DNA of 64,000 bases. Source: Candidatus Peregrinibacteria bacterium GW2011_GWF2_39_17. GTDB lineage: Bacteria; Patescibacteriota; Gracilibacteria; UBA1369; UBA12473. The notes under the pieces were generated by a model. That model was not told the DNA's origin. It did no database searches and worked only from the letters and a program-made list of their open reading frames with translations. The stretch is taken from the NCBI GenBank assembly GCA_000993615.1, contig LBWM01000003.1, forward strand, positions 107,809 to 171,808. The letters run 5' to 3'. The translations under genes and the position numbers were made by a program. Below are positions 9,061 through 16,558 of the stretch, piece by piece. Position 1 is the first letter of the stretch. Every line of letters starts with the position of its first letter.

Positions 9061-9830
9061 TCTCTCCCTTGGCAGACCGATTTCTTATGGCTCACACTGG
9101 AGGCCATCGGTCTGCCTTTCTTCGGTTGACTACTTTGCACTTCTGCACGACCTCCCACTTCTGGAAGCACACAGGCGAAAACCTGTGAGAGGTCGTGCGA
9201 CCCTATTTTCTTAGAACTTAGCCCCGCTCCACCGTTGCAGTGGTTTGAGGGCTTCATGCCGCTGTTTTATCCCGCAATGACGCGAGACTTGCAACAACAT
9301 GTTGCCCCGAGTGGGGCTAAGAACTAACTGACCATGATGGTCTCGATGGAAAGGCAGAAAGCCTCTCCCCGGTGGGAAAACAATATATCGAAACTCGCCC
9401 TCAGTTGCAGGCGAGGATTTTCAAGCCGCGATATTGCCCCTTAAAAACCTGGATCTCTTTTGTAAATTTTACAAAAGATGGGGCAATACCACGGAAAAGG
9501 CGCGGTGCATGTCCTCCAGCTGGCTTTACCTTATCATCACCGCATCTAGCTGGAGGTAAGCGCTAGCGCCATGCGCCGCGGAATTCCAGGCACTTCCTGA
9601 CTTTTCTCACAGTATAAAAACCCTCTAAAAGAGAGCTTTCAGGAGAAAAAAGTGCCCAGAAACCCACGGCGCATACCGAATGGGGAACAGCTGGTTCCCC
9701 CTTCGTGACCCCCTCCGAGTGGTGCATAAAACCTACAAAAAACCTTCCGCGAAGGAAGGATTTCTGTCGTCACCTGGAAGGCTGTAGTTTAACTACAGTA
9801 CCCGGCTTTCTGTCTACAGACTATCAAAAT
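9061..9830 (+). ncRNA. Candidate large structured RNA, region A
   Basis: No convincing ORF, but a chain of long, mostly perfect inverted repeats: 9071-9080/9107-9116 (10 bp), 9145-9154/9189-9198 (10 bp, enclosing 9170-9175/9182-9187), 9217-9229/9309-9321 (13 bp with one G-U), 9394-9399/9410-9415, 9432-9440/9480-9488 (9 bp), 9502-9511/9570-9579 (10 bp with one G-U), 9513-9521/9548-9556 (9 bp), 9589-9600 with 9639-9643 and 9650-9656, a 7-bp GGGGAAC/GTTCCCC hairpin near 9680-9700, and CCTTCC/GGAAGG near 9745-9760. Wobble pairs fit a plus-strand RNA (they would be A-C mismatches on the other strand). Not recognised as RNase P, tmRNA, SRP RNA or a group I/II intron. No clear promoter seen. Confidence 0.5.
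9780..9807 (+). repeat. Inverted partial copy of the neighbouring tRNA 5' half
   Basis: GGCTGTAGTTTAAC at 9780-9793 and CCCGGCT at 9801-9807 match the first half of the minus-strand tRNA at 9864-9938 (its complement lies at 9923-9936 and 9907-9913). Either a degenerate tRNA fragment or two helices of a plus-strand RNA folding over this region. Confidence 0.55.
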
Positions 9831-9863
9831 TTACCGAATAAATCAAGCAAAATTTCATCAGCC

Positions 9864-9938
9864 TGGTGGAGCCGACGAGATTCGAACTCGCATCTCCCAG
9901 ATGACGAGCCGGGCATTTTACCGTTAAACTACAGCCCC
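9864..9938 (-). tRNA. tRNA with atypical anticodon loop (identity uncertain)
   Basis: 75 nt including an encoded CCA. Acceptor GGGGCTG/CGGCTCC (two G-U pairs), discriminator A, a glycine-type D arm (GTAGTTTAACGGTAAAAT) and a good T arm (GCGAG TTCGAAT CTCGT). The anticodon region reads CCCGG-CTCGTCAT-CTGGG. With the fully paired 5-bp stem the loop has 8 nt; a 7-nt loop CTCGTCA (anticodon CGT, Thr) leaves a stem mismatch and an unusual C37. GTC (Asp) would be read if one loop base is extra. The 5' flank (GCCTGGTG, plus 9944-9951) can pair with the CCA end. A real cloverleaf, but I cannot assign the amino acid. Confidence 0.7.
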
Positions 9939-10019
9939 ACTCACACCAGGCTCTCCTTACTCTAGCAGGTCAACATGAAGGATCCTTATCAAAAAGATGA
10001 ACTTTTTATGAATAAATCA

Positions 10020-10500
10020 AACTATTTCACTTAAGCTGAGAGATATTTTTTACTCGAAGCGACTTAAGTGAAGGTTCTTGGAGCCCCCGCCTTGCGGGGT
10101 GCGACAAGGTTCTAAACGTCGCGAGATGAAAAATATCTCGATTACTTATCTTTTCCTAAACGCGAAAATGATTTTTCGGCGAAGTCCATAAGGTGAAGGT
10201 TCTTTTTGCGCCCGCCATAGGCGGGAGGGCAAAAATGGTTATTCTCCAGGACGAGCCAAAAATCATTCAAACGTTTTTCTCTCTACGAATTTTCAAGGTT
10301 CACCGACTCCCCTCATCAGTTCATTCCAGACCCCTTTTCGAATCCGAAACGACAAAAGTCCTTATCAGCGTGGACACAACCCTACTTTTGTTTTCGCCTA
10401 AAGCGAGACAAGATAGAGGGTCCAAGGCCGCATAATGGACCTTAAACATCGAACCGTAATGATTCGAGAAGAAAAGACATGGGGACTGAGAAAAAAGTCA
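10020..10500 (+). ncRNA. Candidate large structured RNA with tandem pseudoknots, region B
   Basis: Two copies of one architecture. Copy 1: stem 10026-10035/10063-10072 (10 bp) whose loop (10040-10050) is perfectly complementary to 10129-10139 (11 bp), crossing a GC hairpin (10085-10090/10094-10099, 3-nt loop). Copy 2: stem 10145-10149/10188-10192, loop 10168-10176 pairing with 10258-10266 (9 bp), crossing a GC hairpin (10211-10216/10220-10225, 3-nt loop) enclosed by 10203-10209/10229-10235. Both first stems end in GTGAAGGTTCTT. AAGGTTC recurs at 10071, 10107, 10196 and 10295. Further hairpins: 10419-10424/10436-10441 and a TCGAA/TTCGA stem near 10450-10475. G-U pairs favour the plus strand, but a promoter at 10510-10537 points the other way. 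No ORF support; no known class recognised. Confidence 0.55.
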
Positions 10501-10509
10501 GGATGTTTA

Positions 10510-10537
10510 TTTTACTTATATTTTAGGTTTTGTCAAC
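10510..10537 (-). promoter_or_regulatory. Consensus-like minus-strand promoter
   Basis: TTGACA (10537-10532), 16-nt spacer, TAAAAT (10515-10510), predicted start near 10503. It would drive a transcript through structured region B toward the tRNA at 9938, so it could serve that tRNA or a minus-strand RNA. Confidence 0.6.
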
Positions 10538-10608
10538 AGTAAATCCCGCTAAACGCCTATTTAATCTGTATATTAGTAAAGTCAAGCTCATTGTGAACCA
10601 TTTTCAAC

Positions 10609-10639
10609 AAAAAGAGCTTCCGCAGAGGAAGCTCTTTTT
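10609..10639. terminator. Bidirectional intrinsic terminator
   Basis: Stem GAGCTTCC (10614-10621)/GGAAGCTC (10627-10634), 5-nt loop, with AAAAA before and TTTTT after, so it works on both strands. It ends the minus-strand tRNA-like RNA at 10669-10736 and could end plus-strand region B. Confidence 0.85.
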
Positions 10640-10668
10640 GTCATAGGCTATAGTTTGGGTCAATAATC

Positions 10669-10736
10669 TGGAGCTGTCGGGAATTGAACCCGAAGCAATT
10701 GAGTGTCAAGCCCATTGCCGAAACCATTCCAACCCC
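10669..10736 (-). ncRNA. tmRNA-like tRNA-like domain lacking an mRNA-like domain
   Basis: 68 nt: acceptor GGGGTTG/CAGCTCC (7 bp, two G-U), discriminator A, no encoded CCA, T arm TCGGG TTCAATT CCCGA. The 5' strand continues GAATGGTTTCGGC, close to the tmRNA D-loop signature (ATGGTTTCGAC), with no D stem. A single 8-bp helix with one bulge (GCAAT-GGG with CTC-A-ATTGC) is capped by CTTGACA, in the place of tmRNA helix P2. The 5' and 3' flanks (10739-10750 and 10657-10668) extend the acceptor by about 11 pairs. An extended -10 lies upstream and a terminator downstream, giving a predicted transcript of about 140 nt. Read as an ordinary tRNA it would lack a D arm and have anticodon TGA. Confidence 0.5.
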
Positions 10737-10756
10737 AAGATTATTGGCCCGCATTC

Positions 10757-10765
10757 CCTATAGCA
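10757..10765 (-). promoter_or_regulatory. Extended -10 element for the tRNA-like RNA
   Basis: Minus-strand TGCTATAGG just upstream of the predicted 5' flank of the tRNA-like RNA; no good -35 is visible. Confidence 0.4.
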
Positions 10766-10895
10766 CAACACTCATGACCAAAACCTTTCAAAAAGATTAA
10801 ATTTCCATTAATAAAACATGGATTGTTAACATTTTTGATAATTAACTATATTCCTTTACAATAAAAGTGGCTTTAACTATTTAAATTAACCTTTC

Positions 10896-12041
10896 ATGAA
10901 AATCGGCTGGAATGGATGGTTTTTATGTCAACCTTATACTGGCATCGGGCAATACACCCTTAACCTAATTAAAGCCCTAGGAAGGATTGAGCCAACCTAC
11001 CAATGGTTAGTTGTTATCCCCTGTAAAATCCCCCCAAAGCAGCTTAATTTTCCTTCTTCTGTCCAGATAAAAGTGCTTCCTGAGAAAAAAATCCCCATAG
11101 CTAGTTTGCGTAAATTTTACTGGGAACAGGTTCAAGTGCCTAATTTTTTCAAAAAAGAGCACGTTGATATTGCGCATTATCCTTACCCCTCAAATCCCTT
11201 TTTCCCTGGTCGGCGTAACACTAAAACCGTGGTCACTGTCCATGACACCATCCCCTGGGAACTACCGGAATATCGTCGTTGCCTACGTACCAGACTTTAT
11301 CAGTCCTACACGCGAAAAGCCCTTAAAAAAGCTGACCTTTTAATCGCGGTTTCCCAAAGCACGGCTCTTGCCTTACTAGCTCATTTTTCCTACCCTCACA
11401 AGGCAGTAACGGTTATCCACGAAGCACCTGACCCTATTTTTACTAAACGTATAGCCAAAAAAAGGCTTTCTAAGCCCTATTTTATATACGTAGGCGGTTA
11501 TGACCCCCGAAAGAACGTAAAACGGCTCGTAGAGGCCTTCAATGCTTATATTGCCCCCTATTTTAAGACAGACCTCCTCTTAGTCGGTGCTAAAAATCTA
11601 AACCAAAGCCGCTACCGCTCTTTCCCGGAAACAAAAGCCCTGCAATCTTTGCTTAAAGCAACCGCTAATTCTTCTCATCTCCCAGGACGTTTAATTTTGC
11701 TACCCTCTCTTCCCCCCCGAGAATTAGCAGCCTATTATCATGGCGCCTTAGCCTTGGTAAATTTTTCCCTGGCTGAAGGATTTAATATCCCTCTGCTCGA
11801 AGGTGCGGCCTGCGGAATTCCTCTTATTACCTCTGATCTTCCCATTCATCGGGAAATTATTGGTCATAAAGTGCTCTGCTGCGATCCTCAACATATTAAA
11901 ACCATAGGAGAAACATTACTAAATTTTCTAAGGAATGATACAATGCAGCTATGGTTAAAAAGTGCCAGCAAACAAATAGCGGCGAACTATTCTTGGGAGA
12001 AAACCGCATTTGAGACACTAGCAATTTATAACAGTATTTAG
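10896..12041 (+). CDS. Family 4 glycosyltransferase
   Basis: 381-residue cytoplasmic GT-B fold enzyme, probably adding a sugar to a surface glycan or lipid. N-terminal acceptor domain starts MKIGWNGWFLCQPYTGIGQY; the C-terminal donor domain begins at PYFIYVGGYDPRKNVKRLVEA and carries the retaining GT4 signature AEGFNIPLLEGAACGIPLI (E-x7-E). Resembles mannosyltransferases of the RfaB/PimB type, but sugar and acceptor are not determinable. Its TAG stop is immediately followed by the ATG of the next gene, so they are probably co-transcribed. No Shine-Dalgarno sequence. Confidence 0.92.
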   Translation: MKIGWNGWFLCQPYTGIGQYTLNLIKALGRIEPTYQWLVVIPCKIPPKQLNFPSSVQIKVLPEKKIPIASLRKFYWEQVQVPNFFKKEHVDIAHYPYPSNPFFPGRRNTKTVVTVHDTIPWELPEYRRCLRTRLYQSYTRKALKKADLLIAVSQSTALALLAHFSYPHKAVTVIHEAPDPIFTKRIAKKRLSKPYFIYVGGYDPRKNVKRLVEAFNAYIAPYFKTDLLLVGAKNLNQSRYRSFPETKALQSLLKATANSSHLPGRLILLPSLPPRELAAYYHGALALVNFSLAEGFNIPLLEGAACGIPLITSDLPIHREIIGHKVLCCDPQHIKTIGETLLNFLRNDTMQLWLKSASKQIAANYSWEKTAFETLAIYNSI

Positions 12042-12596
12042 ATGGCCCCACACTTTCCAGGTCAAAAAGAGAATGAAGTCATCAAATTCCTAATTAAAAA
12101 GCACTGGATGGTTTATGTTAGACTAATTTTTTATACCTTGATTATGATGGGTTTACCTTTTCTTATCTATTTTATCTTAATTGTGGAAGGCGGGTTTAGC
12201 GCCAACGGAAACAATATAATTACCCTTTTTTTTCTGATATATATTGGTTTTGCCCTTATGATTTTATTCATTAAATGGCTTGGCGAAGATCTGGATATTA
12301 TCATTGTTACCAATGAACGCTTAATTAGCATTGTTCAAATTTCATTTATGCACCGAACCATCTCAGAAACAGATTTGGCTCATATCCAAGATATTCAACA
12401 TGAGACTAAAGGAATTCTAAGCCAAATATTCCGTTTTGGGATGATGGAAATTCAAACCGCAGCAGAAAAAATTACATTCTGTATGCACGATATTCCTAAT
12501 CCATACGAAACAGCTCGCCAAATCATGAATTTAAGGGAAGATCATATCAGTAAAAAACAAAACAATAATACGGTGGGCAATAACTTTATGGAGTAG
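12042..12596 (+). CDS. Membrane protein with bacterial PH (bPH2-like) domain
   Basis: 184 residues. Two adjacent membrane helices (about residues 26-47 and 60-80) followed by a PH-like beta domain with the pattern LDIIIVTNERLISI...ISETDLAHIQDIQHETKGILSQIFRFGMMEIQTAAE, as in YdbS/DUF304-type proteins. Function of these proteins is largely unknown. Starts directly after the stop codon of the glycosyltransferase, so translation may be coupled. Confidence 0.75.
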   Translation: MAPHFPGQKENEVIKFLIKKHWMVYVRLIFYTLIMMGLPFLIYFILIVEGGFSANGNNIITLFFLIYIGFALMILFIKWLGEDLDIIIVTNERLISIVQISFMHRTISETDLAHIQDIQHETKGILSQIFRFGMMEIQTAAEKITFCMHDIPNPYETARQIMNLREDHISKKQNNNTVGNNFME

Positions 12597-12634
12597 CTCT
12601 TGGAATTTCTTAAATTGCCAGATAAAATAAGATC

Positions 12635-13141
12635 ATGAATGCGGATTTTTTTATTTTACTGGTTGGAGCAATTCTAATTTTAGTGGTTAGTCTTGCCGGA
12701 ATCTGGAATTATTTAGCCAACCAAATTCATCAACTTAAGGCTATTCAAGTTGAATTTTTGCGAATTGCCCGTTATCGTCGAGATACAATTCCTTATCTGC
12801 TTGAGAATTATTGGAATCTTCTGCCGCCTTCTTCATCCCCAATAAATACGGCATCTCTTTTAGAGTACCGCCATAAAGCATACTTGGATGGACAGGGAGA
12901 ATTGGCCGAAGAACAACAACTTGAAACCTTGCTGATGAATTTCCTTTGTGAAGCTGCCAAAAATACATTGCTTAAAAAAGATATTGGCTGGCTAGAAGCG
13001 CAAACCGAGATTGAAAACTATCATCAAGAATTACAAAACCTGGAAACGCATTACCATAAATTACGAAATCATCTGAGTGCCAAAACAGCCAAACTACCTT
13101 TTTCGATATTTAAAAAATTCGTAGCAAGTCAACTTCTTTAG
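12635..13141 (+). CDS. LemA-like membrane-anchored helical protein
   Basis: 168 residues. One N-terminal membrane segment (residues 5-25), then a helical, charged region. The segment IHQLKAIQVEFLRIARYRRDTIPYLLENYW recalls the LemA pattern (RRxDLIPNL), and the later part (EYRHKAYLDGQGELAEEQQLE, EIENYHQELQNLETHYHKLR) fits a LemA-type helical bundle. The match is partial; it could simply be an unrelated anchored coiled coil. Same strand as its neighbours. Confidence 0.55.
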   Translation: MNADFFILLVGAILILVVSLAGIWNYLANQIHQLKAIQVEFLRIARYRRDTIPYLLENYWNLLPPSSSPINTASLLEYRHKAYLDGQGELAEEQQLETLLMNFLCEAAKNTLLKKDIGWLEAQTEIENYHQELQNLETHYHKLRNHLSAKTAKLPFSIFKKFVASQLL

Positions 13142-13165
13142 CTAATATTCAATATCAAATCACCT

Positions 13166-14602
13166 GTGCTCTACCACATCACCACCTATGGTTGCCAAAT
13201 GAACAGCTCCGACACTGAGCGCCTGGCCGCGGTTTTAGAAAGTCTTGGCTATCAACCAAGTCCGGATGAAGAAAAAGCTGATCTATTATTTTTCAATACC
13301 TGCTCAATCCGAAAAAAAGCAGAAGACAAATTTTATGGTCTAATGCGCCACCTGGTTGCCAAAAAAAAAGTTAACCCTAATCTTTTAATAGGGGTTACGG
13401 GCTGTATGGTTCGCATTTCAAGCACTAAAAAATCTCCTAAAAAAGATAAACTGGCCAGAGTCGAAGCTATTGATCTGGCCCTGCGCATCGAAGATTTATC
13501 CCAATTAAGTACTCTTCTAAAAGAGATCAGGCCAAATCTTAAACTTAACTCGAAATCAGATAAAGAAATTTTTAAAGAAGGCTCTTTAGGTTCATATTTT
13601 GAAATCCAGCCAAAACGAGCAACCCCTTTCCAAGCCTGGATTCCCATTCAAACCGGTTGTGATAAATTTTGCACTTACTGCATTGTACCCTTCTCCAGAG
13701 GGAGGGAGCATAGTCGGGTAATGGAGGAAATTGTAGTCGAAGCTAAAAAAGCTGTGAAGCAGGGGGCAATTGAAATCACCCTACTCGGCCAAACCGTGGA
13801 TTCCTACGGACTGAGCGTGGCAGATAAGCTAAGCGGCAAATTTGCAATTCAAGACGATATTCCGAATGTAGTATTCAACTTAACGGCTTCTTCCAAAGAA
13901 GCGAAAATTCACGAAAAGGCCCAACTCCCTTTTGTCATCTTGCTTAAAGAGCTTGATAAGCTACATACCAAGGGATTACGCCGTTTAAGGTTTATGTCGC
14001 CTCATCCACAAGATTTTTCCGAAGATTTAATCCTTTTACACCAAGAACTAAAAACCCTGCAACCTTATATTCATCTGCCGCTGCAATCCGGAAATAATGA
14101 GGTCTTAAAAGCCATGCGTCGTCCTTATACCCGTGAATATTATTTACATCTTATTGAGCTGTTGAAAAAATATTTGCCGAATTGTGCCATTACCACTGAT
14201 CTTATTGTTGGATTTCCAGGAGAAACCGAGAAAGCTTTTCAGGACACAGTGGAAATGATGAAAAATGTAAAATTTGATATGGCTTTTATTGCTCCTTATT
14301 CACCCAGGCCAGGAACTTATGCGGCCAAACATCTCAAAGACGATGTTCCTGTAAAGGAAAAAGCCAGACGATTTCACGAACTAACCGCGGTTTTAAAAAT
14401 TATTTCCAGGCGTAAAAATGAGGCTTTTTTAGATAAAGAAGTAGAAGTATTAGTGGAAAAACATGAAAAAGGACGATGCTCCGGACGCACCCCACAATCG
14501 AAACAAGTTTTTTTTGATAGCTCTGCAAATATGGTTGGGCGCTTAATTACAGTTAAAATCACGCAAGCTCATGATTGGTTCCTGGAGGGATGCCCGTTAT
14601 AA
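13166..14602 (+). CDS. miaB: tRNA-2-methylthio-N6-isopentenyladenosine synthase (MiaB)
   Basis: Radical-SAM methylthiotransferase acting at A37 of tRNAs. 478 residues from a GTG start that precisely yields the family N-terminus LYHITTYGCQMNSSDTERL. First-cluster cysteines are in TYGCQMN, FNTCSIR and VTGCMV; the radical SAM CxxxCxxC is in TGCDKFCTYCIVPFSRGRE; a TRAM-like end follows (MVGRLITVKITQA). Two insertions are visible, one between the third Cys and the SAM motif (about residues 85-150, Lys-rich) and one after LLGQTVDSYG. The radical SAM core and Cys pattern are intact; miaA is not in the window. Confidence 0.93.
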   Translation: MLYHITTYGCQMNSSDTERLAAVLESLGYQPSPDEEKADLLFFNTCSIRKKAEDKFYGLMRHLVAKKKVNPNLLIGVTGCMVRISSTKKSPKKDKLARVEAIDLALRIEDLSQLSTLLKEIRPNLKLNSKSDKEIFKEGSLGSYFEIQPKRATPFQAWIPIQTGCDKFCTYCIVPFSRGREHSRVMEEIVVEAKKAVKQGAIEITLLGQTVDSYGLSVADKLSGKFAIQDDIPNVVFNLTASSKEAKIHEKAQLPFVILLKELDKLHTKGLRRLRFMSPHPQDFSEDLILLHQELKTLQPYIHLPLQSGNNEVLKAMRRPYTREYYLHLIELLKKYLPNCAITTDLIVGFPGETEKAFQDTVEMMKNVKFDMAFIAPYSPRPGTYAAKHLKDDVPVKEKARRFHELTAVLKIISRRKNEAFLDKEVEVLVEKHEKGRCSGRTPQSKQVFFDSSANMVGRLITVKITQAHDWFLEGCPL

Positions 14603-14603
14603 C

Positions 14604-14620
14604 AGCCATAATTTATGGCT
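14604..14620. terminator. Short bidirectional hairpin between miaB and alaS
   Basis: AGCCATAA/TTATGGCT inverted repeat between two convergent stop codons, followed by CTACTTT. A weak intrinsic terminator by appearance. Confidence 0.45.
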
Positions 14621-14631
14621 CTACTTTGCGT

Positions 14632-16506
14632 TTATTGCTCTTTAGCGAATTCAAATCCTGATTCGCCCCCATTCACCACAGCCTTAATTCTCCTTACGCC
14701 AGTGCCGCAGGATTCTTCTTTTTGGATTTTAAATTGTCCTAAGACATTGGTGTGGGATACGTGCGGCCCACCGCAAATTTCACGGGAATAATCGCCAACG
14801 GAATACATTTTGATTTTTTCATCATACCGATCTGAGAAAACACCAATAGCGCCCCTTTTTTTAGCTTCATCGACGGTCATCATTTGATAAGAGACCGAAT
14901 AATCGTCCTGAATTGCCTCGTTTACCCGTTTTTCGACTTCTTGTAATTGCTCGGGGGTCATTTTCTCCGAGTGGCTAAAATCAAACCGTAATCTTTCCTG
15001 GGTAATATTAGAGCCTTTTTGATAAACGTGATCTCCCAAAACATCTCGCAAAGCGCGATGAAGCAAATGAGTAGCAGTGTGCAATTTAACAGTTTCTTCG
15101 TGGTCATCAGCTAATCCTCCGCTAAATTTTTGAGCCGCTCCTTCGCGGGATTTTTCCTGATGTTTTTCAAAGGCTTGTTGAAACTCACTTTCGAAGGTGG
15201 GATGCAAGCTAATACCTCGATTTTTAGCTTCCTCCTGGATCAATTCCAAGGGAAAGCCATGCGTTTCGTAAAGAGAGAAGGCTTCCTGCCCTGAAAGTGT
15301 GACTTCGATTTTTGAAAATTCACGAAGCCCTTGCTCAATAGTTTTGGAAAATTGAATTTCTTCTTTTTGTAATTGTTCCAAGATGAAATTCTGGTTCTGC
15401 TTTAATTCAGGGTAAATATCCTGATAAAGGTTAATTATCACTGGGGCAATTTCTTTGGTTAGGTCTTGCTTGATCCCTAATTTAAAACCGTGACGCACGG
15501 CTCGACGAATTAATTTACGTAATACATAGCCTTGATCCGTATTAGAAGGCTTAATAGTTCGAGGATCAGCCAATAAAAAAATAGCAGCTCTTAGATGATC
15601 GGCGATAATTCGACTTGAACTTTTGTCTTCTTCGGTTAAAGGAAATAAATTTTCTTGAGAATTAAGGGAATTTATTTTAGAAATTGCGAATATTTTATCA
15701 ATGATTGGGACGAATAAATCAGTTTCAAAAGGAGACTTAACGCCCTGCAAAATCGTGGCCACTCGTTCAAGTCCCAATCCCGTATCCACATTTTGCTGTT
15801 TTAAAGGCTCGAAAGTGCCTTCTGCGTTTTTGTTGTATTGCATAAAGACATCATTCCAGATTTCGACCCATTCTTTATTTTCCGCTGGGCCGCCCTTTTC
15901 GTAAGGATTTTCTAGGTTTTTCCCTGTGTAATAGAACATTTCCGTATCCGGTCCGCAGGGGCCAGTTTGGCCAGCAGGTCCCCACCAGTTGTCTTTTTTA
16001 GGGTAGAAGAAAATGTGCCTTTTTTGATCTGGCGCGGTATTTTTAGAGCGTACAAATCCTACTGATTCCCAAATTTCAGCAGCCTCTTCATCTTTTGGAG
16101 AATTGCCATCCCCCTGAAAACAAGTCACACACAATCGATCCGGATCCAGTCCCAATCCCCCTTCATTCATGGGAGTGGTCAAAAATTCATAACTCATCTG
16201 AATGGCTTCTTTTTTGAAATAATCGCCCAGCGACCAGTTTCCCAACATCTCAAAAAAGGTCAGATGCGTGGCGTCGCCCACTTCATCGATGTCATCGGTG
16301 CGGAGACATTTTTGAACATCCACCAGCCGTTGACCCTGTGGGTGTTTTTCTCCCATCAAATACGGCACCAGGGGATGCATTCCAGCCGTGGTAAAAAGCA
16401 CGGTCGGGTCATTTTCCGGGATCAAGGAGGCGCCCGAAATTTCAGCATGATTGTGCTTTTGGACAAAAAAATCGATGAAACAGCGACGGAGAATCTTAGA
16501 GTTCAT
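14632..16506 (-). CDS. alaS: Alanyl-tRNA synthetase lacking the C-terminal domain
   Basis: Charges tRNA-Ala. 624 residues against about 870 in typical bacteria. Class II catalytic core with FTTAGMHPLVPYLMGEKHPQG, CLRTDDIDEVG, THLTFFEMLGNWSLGDYFKK and TGLGLERV; then the tRNA-recognition region and an editing domain with the zinc ligands HTATHLLH and CGGPHVSHT. The protein stops after TGVRRIKAVV, so the coiled-coil/DHHA1 (C-Ala) domain is absent. That shortening is known in reduced genomes. Convergent with miaB. Confidence 0.95.
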   Translation of the reverse strand: MNSKILRRCFIDFFVQKHNHAEISGASLIPENDPTVLFTTAGMHPLVPYLMGEKHPQGQRLVDVQKCLRTDDIDEVGDATHLTFFEMLGNWSLGDYFKKEAIQMSYEFLTTPMNEGGLGLDPDRLCVTCFQGDGNSPKDEEAAEIWESVGFVRSKNTAPDQKRHIFFYPKKDNWWGPAGQTGPCGPDTEMFYYTGKNLENPYEKGGPAENKEWVEIWNDVFMQYNKNAEGTFEPLKQQNVDTGLGLERVATILQGVKSPFETDLFVPIIDKIFAISKINSLNSQENLFPLTEEDKSSSRIIADHLRAAIFLLADPRTIKPSNTDQGYVLRKLIRRAVRHGFKLGIKQDLTKEIAPVIINLYQDIYPELKQNQNFILEQLQKEEIQFSKTIEQGLREFSKIEVTLSGQEAFSLYETHGFPLELIQEEAKNRGISLHPTFESEFQQAFEKHQEKSREGAAQKFSGGLADDHEETVKLHTATHLLHRALRDVLGDHVYQKGSNITQERLRFDFSHSEKMTPEQLQEVEKRVNEAIQDDYSVSYQMMTVDEAKKRGAIGVFSDRYDEKIKMYSVGDYSREICGGPHVSHTNVLGQFKIQKEESCGTGVRRIKAVVNGGESGFEFAKEQ

Positions 16507-16558
16507 ACGATTTATTTATATCGGAAAATTAGATCTGAAACAAGAATCCAGCAAATGA

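Noticed and set aside
6579..9257. Many overlapping ORFs on both strands in the GC-rich block
   Set aside because: They are frame shadows of the Cys/Asp repeat gene; only its frames give recognisable repeats and a lipobox.
9372..10435. Plus-strand ORFs of 64-86 residues
   Set aside because: They overlap the inverted repeats and the antisense strand of a tRNA, with no plausible protein sequence.
9061..10500. RNase P RNA, group I or group II intron, SRP RNA
   Set aside because: The RNase P GGAAAGTCC and ACAGA blocks, group I core elements, group II domain V and the SRP GGAAG loop were all looked for and not found.
10669..10736. Circularly permuted two-piece tmRNA
   Set aside because: The 5' tRNA-like strand precedes the 3' strand in the same transcript, the opposite order to permuted ssrA, and no mRNA-like domain is enclosed.
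10669..10736. Ordinary tRNA-Ser (TGA)
   Set aside because: No long variable arm and no D stem, and a D-region signature typical of tmRNA.
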